The position numbers were made by a program, and so were the translations under genes. Under the pieces are notes generated by a model, which saw nothing but the letters and a program-made list of their open reading frames with translations, searched no databases and was not told the DNA's origin. A stretch of DNA of 64,000 nucleotides from Aequorivita soesokkakensis (GTDB taxonomy: Bacteria > Bacteroidota > Bacteroidia > Flavobacteriales > Flavobacteriaceae), in contig NZ_LXIE01000049.1 of the NCBI RefSeq assembly GCF_001641085.1, positions 79,941-143,940 of the forward strand, written 5' to 3'. Shown here one piece after another: positions 53,674 to 62,139 of this stretch. Numbering within the stretch: position 1 is the first letter of the stretch; each line of letters opens with the position of its first letter.

Positions 53674-54300
53674 TCACTGAGGCGAAACGTTTCTTTCTTT
53701 TTCAATTTTAGATTTCAATACTTCTTTAACCCCTCCAAACCATTCGTCTTTTAAAATACTTAAAACAATGCTGTCCCGTCTTCCTTTGGGCGCCGCGCAG
53801 TTGTTCCGCAATATTCCTTCTACGGTGCAACCTATGCTTTTCATCGCGGCAATGCTTCTTTCGTTATTTGCATCAGCCCTAAATTCTACACGATCTACAC
53901 CTATGTTTTCAAAAGCGAATTCAAGCATCAGCATTTTGCACTGTTTGTTTAGTCCGGTCCCCTGAAATTCCTTGCCGTACCAAGTGTAGCCCAATTGGAC
54001 GGTGTTGTGGTTTTTCTGAAAATCGTAAAAACGGGTACTGCCCGCAATTTGCTGGGTGCGCTTGTCGAAAACAACAAAGGGGTATGCCGTTTCTTCTTTT
54101 CTTCCGCGCAAAGCGAAGTCTATGTAAACTTTTAAATTCTCCAAGCCATCGGCTGGTTGTAGGGAATATTTCCAAAGTTCTGGCTGTTGTTCCGAGAAAT
54201 GCAAGAGTTTATCAATATCGTGATGGTGCAAGGGATTGAGCCGCACTGTGTCGTTTTCCAATATATGTTCCTGCAGAAAGTTGAAGGTTTGCATAGGCAT
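53674..54300 (-). CDS. GNAT-family N-acetyltransferase (RimJ/RimL-like)
   Basis: 208 residues. DTVRLNPLHHHDIDKLL, GSTRFYDFQKNHNTVQLGYTWYGKEFQGTGLNKQCKMLMLE and ADANNERSIAAMKSIGCTVEG show a full acetyl-CoA-binding GNAT core of the RimJ/RimL type. It acetylates amino groups; the target is unknown. Its ATG lies directly after the terminator of the DEAD-box gene. Confidence 0.87.
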   Translation of the reverse strand: MPMQTFNFLQEHILENDTVRLNPLHHHDIDKLLHFSEQQPELWKYSLQPADGLENLKVYIDFALRGRKEETAYPFVVFDKRTQQIAGSTRFYDFQKNHNTVQLGYTWYGKEFQGTGLNKQCKMLMLEFAFENIGVDRVEFRADANNERSIAAMKSIGCTVEGILRNNCAAPKGRRDSIVLSILKDEWFGGVKEVLKSKIEKERNVSPQ

Positions 54301-54303
54301 TAA

Positions 54304-54334
54304 AAAATCACGGGCCTCTTTACAAAAGGCCCGT
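54304..54334 (-). terminator. Terminator of the DEAD-box helicase gene
   Basis: ACGGGCCT pairs with AGGCCCGT across a 9-base loop, and read leftward is followed by GATTTTTTAATG. Its T-tract touches the start of the GNAT gene. Confidence 0.8.
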
Positions 54335-54425
54335 AAATATACTTATATAGACGTTAAAGTGATACTAAAGTTTAAATGGAGTATTCAATTTCTTTAAACA
54401 TTTTGTGACTTTAACAAAAAAAGCA

Positions 54426-56267
54426 CTAGTCTTTTCTTCGGCGTCTGCCACCAGTACCTTTTGTCTCTGGGCGTTCACTGCCTCTGCGGCTTTTGCCTTT
54501 GAAAGCTGGTTTGTCGCTACTGTTAGAACCACCACTGCGTTTTTTAAAACTTCCTTTGCGTTCGCCACGGTCTCCACGGTTTCCTCCTCTATCTCCACGG
54601 TCGTTTCTGTCGCCTCTTCTTTTGCCACGGTCGCGTCCACCGCCACCGCCACCACTTCTTCCTTTGCTGCGGCCTGTGTCTTTGGAAATTTCGATATTGA
54701 TTTGTCTTCCGTCAAGTTTAAAATCCTTGAAAATACCCATCACCAATTCTTGGTGTGTTGTATCGGTATTGAAGAAAGAAAAACTGTCTTTTACGTCAAC
54801 TTTATAAACATCATCTTTTCCAAGTTGCAACAAATCGCGAAGAAAATCCTTCAGGCTCATCCAATCGAAATCGTCTTTATTTCCAATGTTAATGAAGTAA
54901 CGCGTGCTGTCTTTTGCTTCTTCGTCAGAAAAATTGCGTTCCCCGCCAATGTTGAGATCTTTACTGTTTTTGTAGTAATTCAAGAAACGTGTAAATTCAA
55001 CCGAGAATACTTTTTTGATTAATTCCTCTTTCGAAAAATCTGCCAATACCTCGTTTATATTCGGAAGATAAGCATCTATTTCGTGGTTTATTTTGGTGTC
55101 TTTAATATTGTTTGCCAAGTGGAACATTTGCACTTCACAGATTTCCATTCCGGAAGGAATTTCCTTTGAAATGAATTTCTTTTGGATCATCTTTTCAATA
55201 GTGTGAATTTTTCGCACTTCACTTTTTGAAACGATAACCATTGAAATCCCAGTTTTTCCTGCACGACCTGTACGGCCGCTTCGGTGGGTGTAGGTTTCAA
55301 TTTCGTCTGGCAATTGGTAGTTTATTACGTGGGTAATGTCATCAACATCAATTCCACGAGCGGCAACATCAGTTGCAACAAGCATTTGTATTTGGCGCGC
55401 ACGGAAGGATTTCATAACCAAATCTCTCTGATTTTGACTTAAATCTCCGTGAAGCGCTGCTGCGTTGTAACCGTCTTCGATTAATTGTTCCGCAACTTTT
55501 TGGGTATCGCGTTTTGTTCGGCAAAAAACTACTGAGAATATTTCTGGGTTTGCATCAGCTAAACGCTTCAAGGCGTTGTAACGATCACGTGCGTTTACTA
55601 AATAATATTCGTGTGAAACTTGGTCTGAACCTACGTTTTTTGTTCCCACAGTGATTTCAACTGGGGTATGCATAAACTTTTTAGCGATGGTAGAAACTTC
55701 TTTCGGCATTGTTGCACTAAAAAGCCAAGTGCTTTTCTCTTTTGGCGAGTGTGAAAGGATTTCGGTAATGTCTTCATAAAAGCCCATGTTGAGCATTTCA
55801 TCGGCTTCATCAAGCACGCAATATTCTATCTTTGAAATATCAATCAACCCACGCCCGATCATATCTTTCATACGGCCTGGCGTTGCAACAATAATCTGAG
55901 AACCTTTTTTAATCTGTCGTGCTTGGTCTGTAATACTCGCACCACCATAAACTGCGGTCACGTTTAGCCCGGGCATATACTTGCCGTAAGCGATCATTTC
56001 ATTTGTAATTTGAAGGCAAAGTTCGCGCGTTGGTGAAAGAATAAGGCCTTGCGTTGTACGACTCTTAACGTCAATTTTTTGCAACATCGGGAAACCAAAT
56101 GCTGCGGTTTTACCAGTTCCTGTCTGTGCCAAGGAAACCATATCGGTTTCGCGTTCTAAAAGAATTGGGATTGCTTTTTCTTGTACTTCCGAAGGGGTTT
56201 CAAAACCCATGTCGGCGATGGCTTTTAGAAGATTTTCTTCCAAGCCGAGTGCTTTAAATGCTGTCAT
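54426..56267 (-). CDS. deaD: DEAD-box ATP-dependent RNA helicase (DeaD/CsdA-like)
   Basis: 613 residues. Q-motif region then AQTGTGKTAAF (Walker A), PTRELCLQI, DEAD box VLDEADEM, SAT (LFSATMPKEV), and motif VI HRSGRTGRAGK. A DbpA-type RNA-binding domain is at about 470-545 (INIGNKDDFDWMSLKDFLRDLL). The last 70 residues are RGG/RD-rich, disordered and basic. Family members unwind RNA in ribosome assembly and cold adaptation. Upstream 170 bp contain a structured leader. Confidence 0.94.
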   Translation of the reverse strand: MTAFKALGLEENLLKAIADMGFETPSEVQEKAIPILLERETDMVSLAQTGTGKTAAFGFPMLQKIDVKSRTTQGLILSPTRELCLQITNEMIAYGKYMPGLNVTAVYGGASITDQARQIKKGSQIIVATPGRMKDMIGRGLIDISKIEYCVLDEADEMLNMGFYEDITEILSHSPKEKSTWLFSATMPKEVSTIAKKFMHTPVEITVGTKNVGSDQVSHEYYLVNARDRYNALKRLADANPEIFSVVFCRTKRDTQKVAEQLIEDGYNAAALHGDLSQNQRDLVMKSFRARQIQMLVATDVAARGIDVDDITHVINYQLPDEIETYTHRSGRTGRAGKTGISMVIVSKSEVRKIHTIEKMIQKKFISKEIPSGMEICEVQMFHLANNIKDTKINHEIDAYLPNINEVLADFSKEELIKKVFSVEFTRFLNYYKNSKDLNIGGERNFSDEEAKDSTRYFINIGNKDDFDWMSLKDFLRDLLQLGKDDVYKVDVKDSFSFFNTDTTHQELVMGIFKDFKLDGRQINIEISKDTGRSKGRSGGGGGGRDRGKRRGDRNDRGDRGGNRGDRGERKGSFKKRSGGSNSSDKPAFKGKSRRGSERPETKGTGGRRRRKD

Positions 56268-56440
56268 TTTATGTAATAAAGTTTTTATATGTGTGCTAAT
56301 GGGAAGCTACTGGACATATAAAAAACGGACAGCTTCACTCTAACACTCCTCACCCTGAGGATTTTTCTTGAAAACCAAAGGTTATTTACAATTGATTTTT
56401 CAAGGGCGCAAAAGTAACTTAAAGTTTTCAGTATTCAGTT
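56268..56440 (-). promoter_or_regulatory. Possible structured 5' leader of the DEAD-box gene
   Basis: The 173 bp before the ATG hold CCTCA-CCC-TGAGG (56348-56360) and an 8-bp inverted repeat CTTGAAAA/TTTTCAAG (56367-56374, 56397-56404). Long structured leaders are common in cold-regulated helicase genes; no known RNA family was recognised. Confidence 0.3.
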
Positions 56441-56492
56441 ACAGTTGGCAGTTTTTTTTGATATACTGAAAACTGGCCCTACATACTGCAAC

Positions 56493-57065
56493 TTATTTAG
56501 AAAGATAGTCAATCAATTGGCGCATTGCTTTTCCGCGGTGGCCTATTTCACTTTTTTGCTGAAGTGTCATTTCCGCAAAAGTTTTGTTGAAGCCATTTGG
56601 TTGGAAAATTGGGTCGTAGCCAAAGCCTGAGTCGCCGCGGAGTTCTTTAATTATTTCACCCTCGCAAATTCCGAGAAACATAATTTCTTCGTGTTCCATA
56701 TTTAGCGCAATTGCTGTTTTGAAACGTGCACTCCTATCTTCTTTTTCTTTAAGATTTTTTAGTAATTTTTGAATGTTTGCATTTGAATCGTGCGAAACTC
56801 CAGCATATCGGGCGCTGTAAACGCCAGGTTCGTTGTTTAAGGATTTAACTTCCAAACCAGTGTCATCAGCAAAGCAATCTAAGTTATAATTATCGCGAAC
56901 GTAGTTTGCTTTTAAAATTGCGTTGCCCTCAATGGTGTCTGCAGTTTCTTCAATGTCTTCGTTGCAGCCGATATCGTCTAGACTAAGTAATTCAATGTGA
57001 TGCGGGAGCATTGCTTTTACTTCTGTGAATTTATTTTTGTTGTGGGTGGCGAAGACGAGTTTCAT
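56493..57065 (-). CDS. rdgB: Non-canonical purine NTP pyrophosphatase (RdgB/HAM1)
   Basis: 190 residues. FATHNKNKFTEVKAMLP at the N-terminus, DDTGLEVKSLNNEPGVYSARYAG and GFGYDPIFQPNGFNKTFAEM near the C-terminus are family signatures. It hydrolyses dITP, ITP and XTP to prevent mutagenic incorporation. Its gene starts 4 bp after a small unknown gene ends. Confidence 0.96.
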   Translation of the reverse strand: MKLVFATHNKNKFTEVKAMLPHHIELLSLDDIGCNEDIEETADTIEGNAILKANYVRDNYNLDCFADDTGLEVKSLNNEPGVYSARYAGVSHDSNANIQKLLKNLKEKEDRSARFKTAIALNMEHEEIMFLGICEGEIIKELRGDSGFGYDPIFQPNGFNKTFAEMTLQQKSEIGHRGKAMRQLIDYLSK

Positions 57066-57068
57066 TTT

Positions 57069-57440
57069 TTAATAGTTTGTTCGGGTAGATTTTAGTGCAG
57101 TTTTGTTATTAATTCTTTCTGAGATTTCAATAACCGTTTTGTATTCACAATGTTCCGTTAGAATAATAACGTTTTCGTTATCATATTTAAATCGAATTTG
57201 ATAACCATCTATTTGAATATCCGTATCACCTGAAAAACCAAGGACTAATGCAAAATAATTAATAATTGAACCAAACCAATTGATAGACTTTGATTTATGC
57301 TCTACATCTTTAATTATTTTGTATTCATAAAATCTGTTTGTGTTGTCTTTTGATTCATCCGTCACGTGAAACCCTTCTTCTAAAAATTCAAACGCAAACA
57401 AGGGATTTGTTCGTAAAATAATTTTTTCTGAAATCATCAT
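57069..57440 (-). CDS. Hypothetical cytoplasmic protein
   Basis: 123 residues, MMISEKIILRTNPLFAFEFLEEGF and onward, with one moderately hydrophobic stretch (SINWFGSIINYFALVLGF) and mixed alpha/beta pattern. No family was recognised. Its ATG overlaps the trmH-like stop by 4 bp (57437-57440), so it is translationally coupled to it, and rdgB follows by 3 bp. A half parS-like sequence falls in it at about 57358. Confidence 0.65.
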   Translation of the reverse strand: MMISEKIILRTNPLFAFEFLEEGFHVTDESKDNTNRFYEYKIIKDVEHKSKSINWFGSIINYFALVLGFSGDTDIQIDGYQIRFKYDNENVIILTEHCEYKTVIEISERINNKTALKSTRTNY

Positions 57441-58096
57441 TTGGAATTTTCAGCATTATACCTCTCAATAATCTCATCCGAAGCTTTAATCGTTTTCTTT
57501 AACCACTGCATTTCAATCTCAAACTTTTCGGCTTCGGAAAGTTGCCAATTTACCTCAGTTTGTTTCATTTTTGAAACTACGCTCTGCAAAATAATCGCTG
57601 CGGAAACTGAAATATTCAAACTCTCCGTAAACCCGTACATTGGAATTTTCAAAAAGCCATCGGCCGAATTCATAACTACATCACTCAAACCATCGCTCTC
57701 TTTTCCGAAGAAAAAAGCACTTTTTTTCGAAACATCAAAATCGTGGAGCATTGTGGAATTATCGTGTGGAGTAGTCGCAATTATTTGATAGCCTGAGTTT
57801 TTCAGGTTTTTAATACATTCTTTTATGGAACTATACCTTTTAAAATCAACCCATTTTTGTGCACCCATCGCAATTTCCTTGTCTATTCGCTTGCTCACTT
57901 TTTCTTCCACCACATGCAAATCCTGAATACCAAAAACATCGCAAGTTCGCATCACGGCACTTGTATTGTGAAGTTGATAAACGTCTTCGGTAACAACTGT
58001 GAAATGCCGCGTACGTTCAGAAAGTACTTTTTGAAAGAGGTTTTTTCTACGTTCTGTTAGATAGCCTTGAAGATATTTTAATAATGCTGAATCCAA
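57437..58096 (-). CDS. trmH: TrmH-family 2'-O-ribose RNA methyltransferase
   Basis: 219 residues. SPOUT knot marks: HNTSAVMRTCDVFGIQDLHVVE, FFFGKESDGLSD and IPMYGFTESLNISVSAAIIL. N-terminal LTERRKNLFQKVL and C-terminal helical extension match tRNA (guanosine-18) methyltransferase TrmH rather than the rRNA enzyme RlmB; the target is inference. First of a three-gene block with the small unknown gene and rdgB. Confidence 0.9.
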   Translation of the reverse strand: MDSALLKYLQGYLTERRKNLFQKVLSERTRHFTVVTEDVYQLHNTSAVMRTCDVFGIQDLHVVEEKVSKRIDKEIAMGAQKWVDFKRYSSIKECIKNLKNSGYQIIATTPHDNSTMLHDFDVSKKSAFFFGKESDGLSDVVMNSADGFLKIPMYGFTESLNISVSAAIILQSVVSKMKQTEVNWQLSEAEKFEIEMQWLKKTIKASDEIIERYNAENSK

Positions 58097-58180
58097 AGAA
58101 AATAATTAATTTTAAGCGAAGATAACTATTAGTAATCAGTTGGCAGTAGCACTTGGCACTGTAAAATTTAATTTCTCTAA

Positions 58181-58852
58181 ATGAAAATAGCAGTATTGAC
58201 AGGCGCTGGAGTAAGCGCGGAAAGCGGAATAAAAACTTTTAGGGACAGCGATGGTCTTTGGGAAGGCCACGATGTGATGGAAGTTGCCTCGCCCGAAGGT
58301 TTTCAACGCAATCCTGCTGTGGTATTGGATTTTTACAACCAACGCCGAAGACAACTTTTAACGGTTCAACCAAATGCAGCGCATCTTGCATTGGCCAAAC
58401 TTGAGAAAAATCACGAGATAACAATCATTACCCAAAACGTTGATGATCTACACGAAAGGGCCGGAAGCACAAATGTGATTCATCTTCACGGCGAATTACT
58501 TAAAGTGAGAAGTACTTTTGACGAAGATTTGATTTTGGATTGGAAAAACGATTTGAATTTAGGCGATTTCTGTGAACACAATCACCAACTGCGCCCGCAC
58601 ATAGTTTGGTTTGGCGAAATGGTGCCGATGATTGAAGTTGCCGCCGAAATTGTGGAACAAGCAGATGCAATTATTATTGTTGGAACCTCTATGCAGGTTT
58701 ATCCCGCAGCGGGTTTGGTGCAATATGCAAAAGAGGATGCGCATATTTATTTTGTAGACCCCAAACCTTCCATTTCAGAAAACAAAAGAATAACTGTTTT
58801 TGCTGAAAACGCTTCAACAGGCATTCCAAAGGTTGTTGAACTTTTAAAATAA
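58181..58852 (+). CDS. Sir2-family NAD-dependent protein deacylase without zinc cysteines
   Basis: 223 residues. NAD-binding LTGAGVSAESGIKTFRDSDGLWE, FYNQRRRQL with the Tyr and Arg that favour desuccinylation in CobB/SIRT5, TQNVDDLHERAG, catalytic His in HLHGE, and VGTSMQVYPAAGLV. The small zinc domain is present in length, but only one Cys remains between HLHG and the RPHIVWFGE segment, so the Cys4 zinc site is absent. Probably a deacylase of succinyl/malonyl-Lys. Confidence 0.9.
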   Translation: MKIAVLTGAGVSAESGIKTFRDSDGLWEGHDVMEVASPEGFQRNPAVVLDFYNQRRRQLLTVQPNAAHLALAKLEKNHEITIITQNVDDLHERAGSTNVIHLHGELLKVRSTFDEDLILDWKNDLNLGDFCEHNHQLRPHIVWFGEMVPMIEVAAEIVEQADAIIIVGTSMQVYPAAGLVQYAKEDAHIYFVDPKPSISENKRITVFAENASTGIPKVVELLK

Positions 58853-58858
58853 TAAATT

Positions 58859-59425
58859 ATGCTTCCCGAAGATTTAAAAGAAAAGTTGATGGAGGTTGAC
58901 AGCAGTCTAAAAAAGAGACAGGAGGTTGCTTTTTGGGTTGTCAAAAAACCGCATTATGTTCGTGAAGCGCTTCAATGGTGCTTTACGCCCGAAAGCGAAC
59001 TTTTGATTCCAACTGCTTGGGTAATGGAGATTATTTGCAAACATAACCCAAAGAACTTTTTTAAATACATGCACTTGTTTTTTGAACAGCTACCCAGCAT
59101 AAAAAATGATTCTGCCTTACGCTCCTGCGCGAAAATATGTGAGATGCTTTGCCATTATCATTTTATGCATGAATTTGGTATAATTTCCAATGTTTTAGAT
59201 AAAAGCGAAAGAACACTTATTACAGAATGTTGCTTTGATTGGCTAATCACAGACCAGAAAGTTGCTTGTCAGGCTCCTGCAATGCAATGTCTTTATTATT
59301 TGGGGTGGGACGACGATAAAAAATGGATTTACCCAGAATTGCGAAATATTCTCACCGAAAATGCACAAAATAAAAGTGCCGGCTACCAAGCAAGGGCGCG
59401 AAAAATACTGAAACGGATTGCCTGA
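58859..59425 (+). CDS. Conserved hypothetical HEAT-like helical protein
   Basis: 188 residues, all-helical in pattern, with Cys and aromatic residues: LKEKLMEVDSSLKKRQEVAFWVVKKP, ESELLIPTAWVMEIICKHNP, KVACQAPAMQCLYYLGWDDD. I recognise it as an unnamed flavobacterial protein that databases sometimes call adenylosuccinate lyase, a transferred name; it has no lyase motif. Starts 6 bp after the sirtuin gene; probably co-transcribed. Confidence 0.75.
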   Translation: MLPEDLKEKLMEVDSSLKKRQEVAFWVVKKPHYVREALQWCFTPESELLIPTAWVMEIICKHNPKNFFKYMHLFFEQLPSIKNDSALRSCAKICEMLCHYHFMHEFGIISNVLDKSERTLITECCFDWLITDQKVACQAPAMQCLYYLGWDDDKKWIYPELRNILTENAQNKSAGYQARARKILKRIA

Positions 59426-59542
59426 AATTTTGGATAGCTTTTGTTAAAATAAATATAACCAATAACCGAAGCAAGAGATATTTATTTAGCTTTATGGTAT
59501 AACAAACCTCTAAAATTCCATAAAATCCTAACAAATAATTCT

Positions 59543-60031
59543 ATGAAAAAATATCTTTTAGTTTTTACAATTCTCAGTATAATTTCAATTACTTCCTGTA
59601 AAAATGAAATCAAAAATGGAGATTCCGAAGTGATGGCTCCCGAAGATTCCAATGTGTTGGGAAATGATGTGAATACACCCCAAATTGCCTGTTATAAATA
59701 CACTTCCGCAAAAGATACTGTGCTGATACAAATGGAGAGAATGAATGATGAAGTGGCGGGTACATTAAGCTATAATTATTATGAAAAAGATAAAAACGAC
59801 GGTACGTTTGAAGGAAAAATCGTAGGTGACACACTTTTCGCCACTTATACGTTTGGTGCCGAGGGAAAAACCTCCGTTCGTGAAATAATGTTTATTGAAA
59901 AGGGAAATAAACTTATTGAGGGCTTTGGCGAAGTTGAAGAAATAGACGGGAAAATGAAGTTTAAGAAAAACACAAAATTTAATTTTAATTCATTAATGCC
60001 ACTGGCACAAATAGATTGTGACGGAAATTAA
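59543..60031 (+). CDS. Hypothetical lipoprotein
   Basis: 162 residues with a lipoprotein signal (LSIISITSC, Cys19), then an acidic linker and a beta-rich domain (ACYKYTSAKDTVLIQMERMNDEVAGTLSYNYYEKDKNDGTFEGKIVGDTL-type pattern) ending near LAQIDCDGN. A two-Cys pattern may form a disulfide. No function recognised. A strong terminator follows at 60054. Confidence 0.75.
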   Translation: MKKYLLVFTILSIISITSCKNEIKNGDSEVMAPEDSNVLGNDVNTPQIACYKYTSAKDTVLIQMERMNDEVAGTLSYNYYEKDKNDGTFEGKIVGDTLFATYTFGAEGKTSVREIMFIEKGNKLIEGFGEVEEIDGKMKFKKNTKFNFNSLMPLAQIDCDGN

Positions 60032-60053
60032 TTTAACAAACCTAATTTTCGCG

Positions 60054-60082
60054 GCCCAATCGTTTTCGATTGGGCTTTTTTC
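60054..60082 (+). terminator. Rho-independent terminator
   Basis: GCCCAATCG and CGATTGGGC form a perfect 9-bp stem around TTTT, followed by TTTTTT. It ends the lipoprotein transcript. Confidence 0.9.
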
Positions 60083-60143
60083 ATGTCGTAAATTCCCCTT
60101 GATATTGACGTATTTACACCCTATTTCCTTTAATTAACACAGT

Positions 60144-60151
60144 TAAATTTG
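60144..60151 (+). promoter_or_regulatory. Candidate -7 box (TAAATTTG)
   Basis: Matches TAnnTTTG 27 bp before the GyrI-like gene. No well-spaced -33 TTG is present, so this is a partial call. Confidence 0.4.
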
Positions 60152-60177
60152 TAGTAAACAAATAAATAACCATAGCA

Positions 60178-60585
60178 ATGTATCAACTCAATTTTGGTGA
60201 AAATAAAATTTTGATGTACGTTTCAGCAGTATCCTTTCCGAATGATATTTTGAATGCCCACCAAGAATTGCACTCATTGGTAACGGAAAAAAAAGGAAGG
60301 GATTATTTCGGAATATCTTTTCCGGACAGTTCTGGAAAAATTCAATACAAAGCCGCTGTTACGCAAAATTACGACGGTGAAGCGGCTGCACTGGGGCTTA
60401 AAACCTATCTTTTAAAAAAAGGGGTTTATAACTACATAACTGTTCCAAATTACAAAGACGATATTGTTGCAATAGAAAAAGCTTTCAAAATATTGCTTTT
60501 AAATCCGAAAATCGATCCAAATGGCGCTTGTGTGGAATGGTATTTTAATGATAACGATGTGAAGTGCATGGTGCGGAATAAATAA
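60178..60585 (+). CDS. GyrI-like effector-binding protein, no DNA-binding part
   Basis: 135 residues. Starts MYQLNFGENKILMYVSAVSFP, contains HQELHSLVTEKKGRDYFGISFPD and ends NGACVEWYFNDNDVKCMV. This pattern is that of the GyrI/SOUL-like ligand-binding fold often named transcriptional regulator, but no HTH is present. It probably binds small molecules or acts as a stand-alone effector domain. Confidence 0.75.
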   Translation: MYQLNFGENKILMYVSAVSFPNDILNAHQELHSLVTEKKGRDYFGISFPDSSGKIQYKAAVTQNYDGEAAALGLKTYLLKKGVYNYITVPNYKDDIVAIEKAFKILLLNPKIDPNGACVEWYFNDNDVKCMVRNK

Positions 60586-60645
60586 AAATTAGCAAATCGA
60601 AAATAGTTTCAATAAACTTAAAAGACTTAATTTAAATTTAATATT

Positions 60646-61035
60646 ATGAAAAAAGACAAAATAATATTTTGGACAGCAACCATCCTCATCTTTCTTTTTG
60701 AAGGCGTGATGCCTGCGTTCACCTCACAAACCGAGCTTGCTAAAGAAGGAATCCGTCATTTGGGGTATCCGGAATATTTTGGGAATGCATTGGTTGTTTT
60801 TAAGGTGCTGGGTTCCTTGATTTTGATAATTCCACAGTTGCCAAAAAGAGTGAAAGAATGGGCTTATGCAGGTTTTGCATTCGACTTTATCTTTGCCAGC
60901 ATCAGTCACACAGCGGTAGACGGATTTACATTTAACAGCATCTTCCCTTTGATTGTTTTCGCTGTTTTAATTGTTTCATATGTGTATTACCACAAAATTT
61001 ATTCTAGCAAAATATCAATTTCAAAAGATATATAA
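60646..61035 (+). CDS. DoxX-family membrane protein
   Basis: 129 residues, four TM helices (about 6-24, 45-62, 73-92, 97-115) and the motif EGIRHLGYPEYFGNALVVFKVLGSLILIIP. DoxX-like proteins associate with redox or detoxification systems. It sits 60 bp after the GyrI-like gene and 2 bp before the VOC gene, so it is probably co-transcribed. Confidence 0.85.
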   Translation: MKKDKIIFWTATILIFLFEGVMPAFTSQTELAKEGIRHLGYPEYFGNALVVFKVLGSLILIIPQLPKRVKEWAYAGFAFDFIFASISHTAVDGFTFNSIFPLIVFAVLIVSYVYYHKIYSSKISISKDI

Positions 61036-61037
61036 TT

Positions 61038-61448
61038 ATGACAAAAGAATATTGGATCAACCTTCCTATAAAAGATTTGAAGCGATCTAAAAAGTTTTTT
61101 ACTGAAATAGGTTTTTCTTTCAAAACCGAGCGTGAAACCGAAACCATGACAGCACTTGTAGTTGGCAAAGCAAGCATGCCAATTATGTTTTTTGAGGAAA
61201 AAATGTTTGAAAATGTAGTACAGAACCCTATTTCTGACGCATCAAAAGTTACTGAATTAATGATTTCCTTTGATGCTGAAAGCAAAAAAGAAGTGGATGA
61301 AATGGCCGAAAAAGTAAAAAATGCTGGAGGAAATGTTTTCAGTGAACCCCAAACTATACAGGGGTGGATGTACGGTTTTGCTTTTAGTGATTTGGATGGC
61401 CACCGTTGGAATATGCTTTTTATGGACATGGAAAAGATGCCAAAATAA
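61038..61448 (+). CDS. VOC (glyoxalase/bleomycin-resistance) family protein
   Basis: 136 residues with the VOC repeat: INLPIKDLKRSKKFFTEIGF at the start and FAFSDLDGHRWNMLFMD at the end, the latter carrying the metal-side His position. It may be a metal-dependent lyase/isomerase or resistance protein. Function not set. It follows DoxX by 2 bp. Confidence 0.88.
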   Translation: MTKEYWINLPIKDLKRSKKFFTEIGFSFKTERETETMTALVVGKASMPIMFFEEKMFENVVQNPISDASKVTELMISFDAESKKEVDEMAEKVKNAGGNVFSEPQTIQGWMYGFAFSDLDGHRWNMLFMDMEKMPK

Positions 61449-61464
61449 TATCGAAATCTTAAAA

Positions 61465-61758
61465 ATGGGCAAAGCAAAACCAACAAAAAGAACTTGTGAA
61501 AATGGACACGTTTATTATAAATCCAGCGAATGTCCCATTTGCCCACTTTGTGAAGACCAACGCAAACCCGATGAGGGATTTCTTTCTGAAATTGCTGCAC
61601 CAGCCAGGAGAGCTTTGGAAAATAATAAAATCTATACGTTGGAAGAGCTCGCTAACTTTTCAGAAAAAGAAATTTTAAGTTTTCATGGAATGGGTAAAAG
61701 TGGGATAATTAAATTGAAAACTCTACTTAATAAAAAGGGATTGCATTTTAAAGATTGA
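61465..61758 (+). CDS. Zinc-ribbon plus RpoA-CTD-like helix-hairpin-helix protein
   Basis: 97 residues from the ATG at 61465 (MGKAKPTKRTCENGHVYYKSS); the longer in-frame start lies in the VOC gene. Cys pairs CENGH and CPICPLC suggest a zinc ribbon, followed by PARRALENNKIYTLEELANFSEKEILSFHGMGKSGIIKLKTLL, which matches the RNA-polymerase alpha C-terminal HhH fold. Possibly a nucleic-acid or transcription-linked protein; role unknown. Confidence 0.8.
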   Translation: MGKAKPTKRTCENGHVYYKSSECPICPLCEDQRKPDEGFLSEIAAPARRALENNKIYTLEELANFSEKEILSFHGMGKSGIIKLKTLLNKKGLHFKD

Positions 61759-61763
61759 TAAAT

Positions 61764-62135
61764 ATGGAAGCCAAAAACTATAAAAATACGGAGGAATACA
61801 TTTTACAATTTCCAAAGGATGTGCAAATTATTCTTAAAAAAATTCGTGAAATTGTATTAAAAAATACACCAAATGCAATTGAATCCATAAGCTATGGAAT
61901 GCCAGCTTTTAAACTTCTCGGAAAGCCATTGGTTTATTTTGCCGGATATAAAAACCATATAGGATTTTATGCGCTTCCGTCAGGAAATGAGGCATTTAAA
62001 AAACAACTTTCCAATTATAAAACGGGGAAAGGTTCTATTCAATTTCCTATTAGTGAAGAAATTCCCTGGAAACTGATTAATGATATTGTAAAATTTAGAA
62101 CGAAAGAAATTGAAGCTAAACTTAAAAAAAAATAA
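61764..62135 (+). CDS. DUF1801 (YdhG/iron-chaperone-like) protein
   Basis: 123 residues from the ATG at 61764 (MEAKNYKNTEEYIL). FPKDVQIILKKIREIVLKNTPNAIESISYGMPAFKL and HIGFYALPSGNEAFKK match the DUF1801/YdhG family, whose frataxin-like fold suggested an iron-chaperone role in Bacillus relatives; not proven here. It lies 5 bp after the zinc-ribbon gene, and the opposite-strand DUF421 gene ends 4 bp after it. Confidence 0.85.
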   Translation: MEAKNYKNTEEYILQFPKDVQIILKKIREIVLKNTPNAIESISYGMPAFKLLGKPLVYFAGYKNHIGFYALPSGNEAFKKQLSNYKTGKGSIQFPISEEIPWKLINDIVKFRTKEIEAKLKKK

Positions 62136-62139
62136 AAAT

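Noticed and set aside
57354..57374. Half parS-like sequence (GTCACGTGAAAC) 11 kb from parAB
   Set aside because: The right half matches the parS consensus but the left half does not, and it lies inside a coding sequence.
61321..61464. N-terminal extension of the zinc-ribbon protein
   Set aside because: It lies inside the VOC gene in another frame; the ATG at 61465 gives the conserved start.
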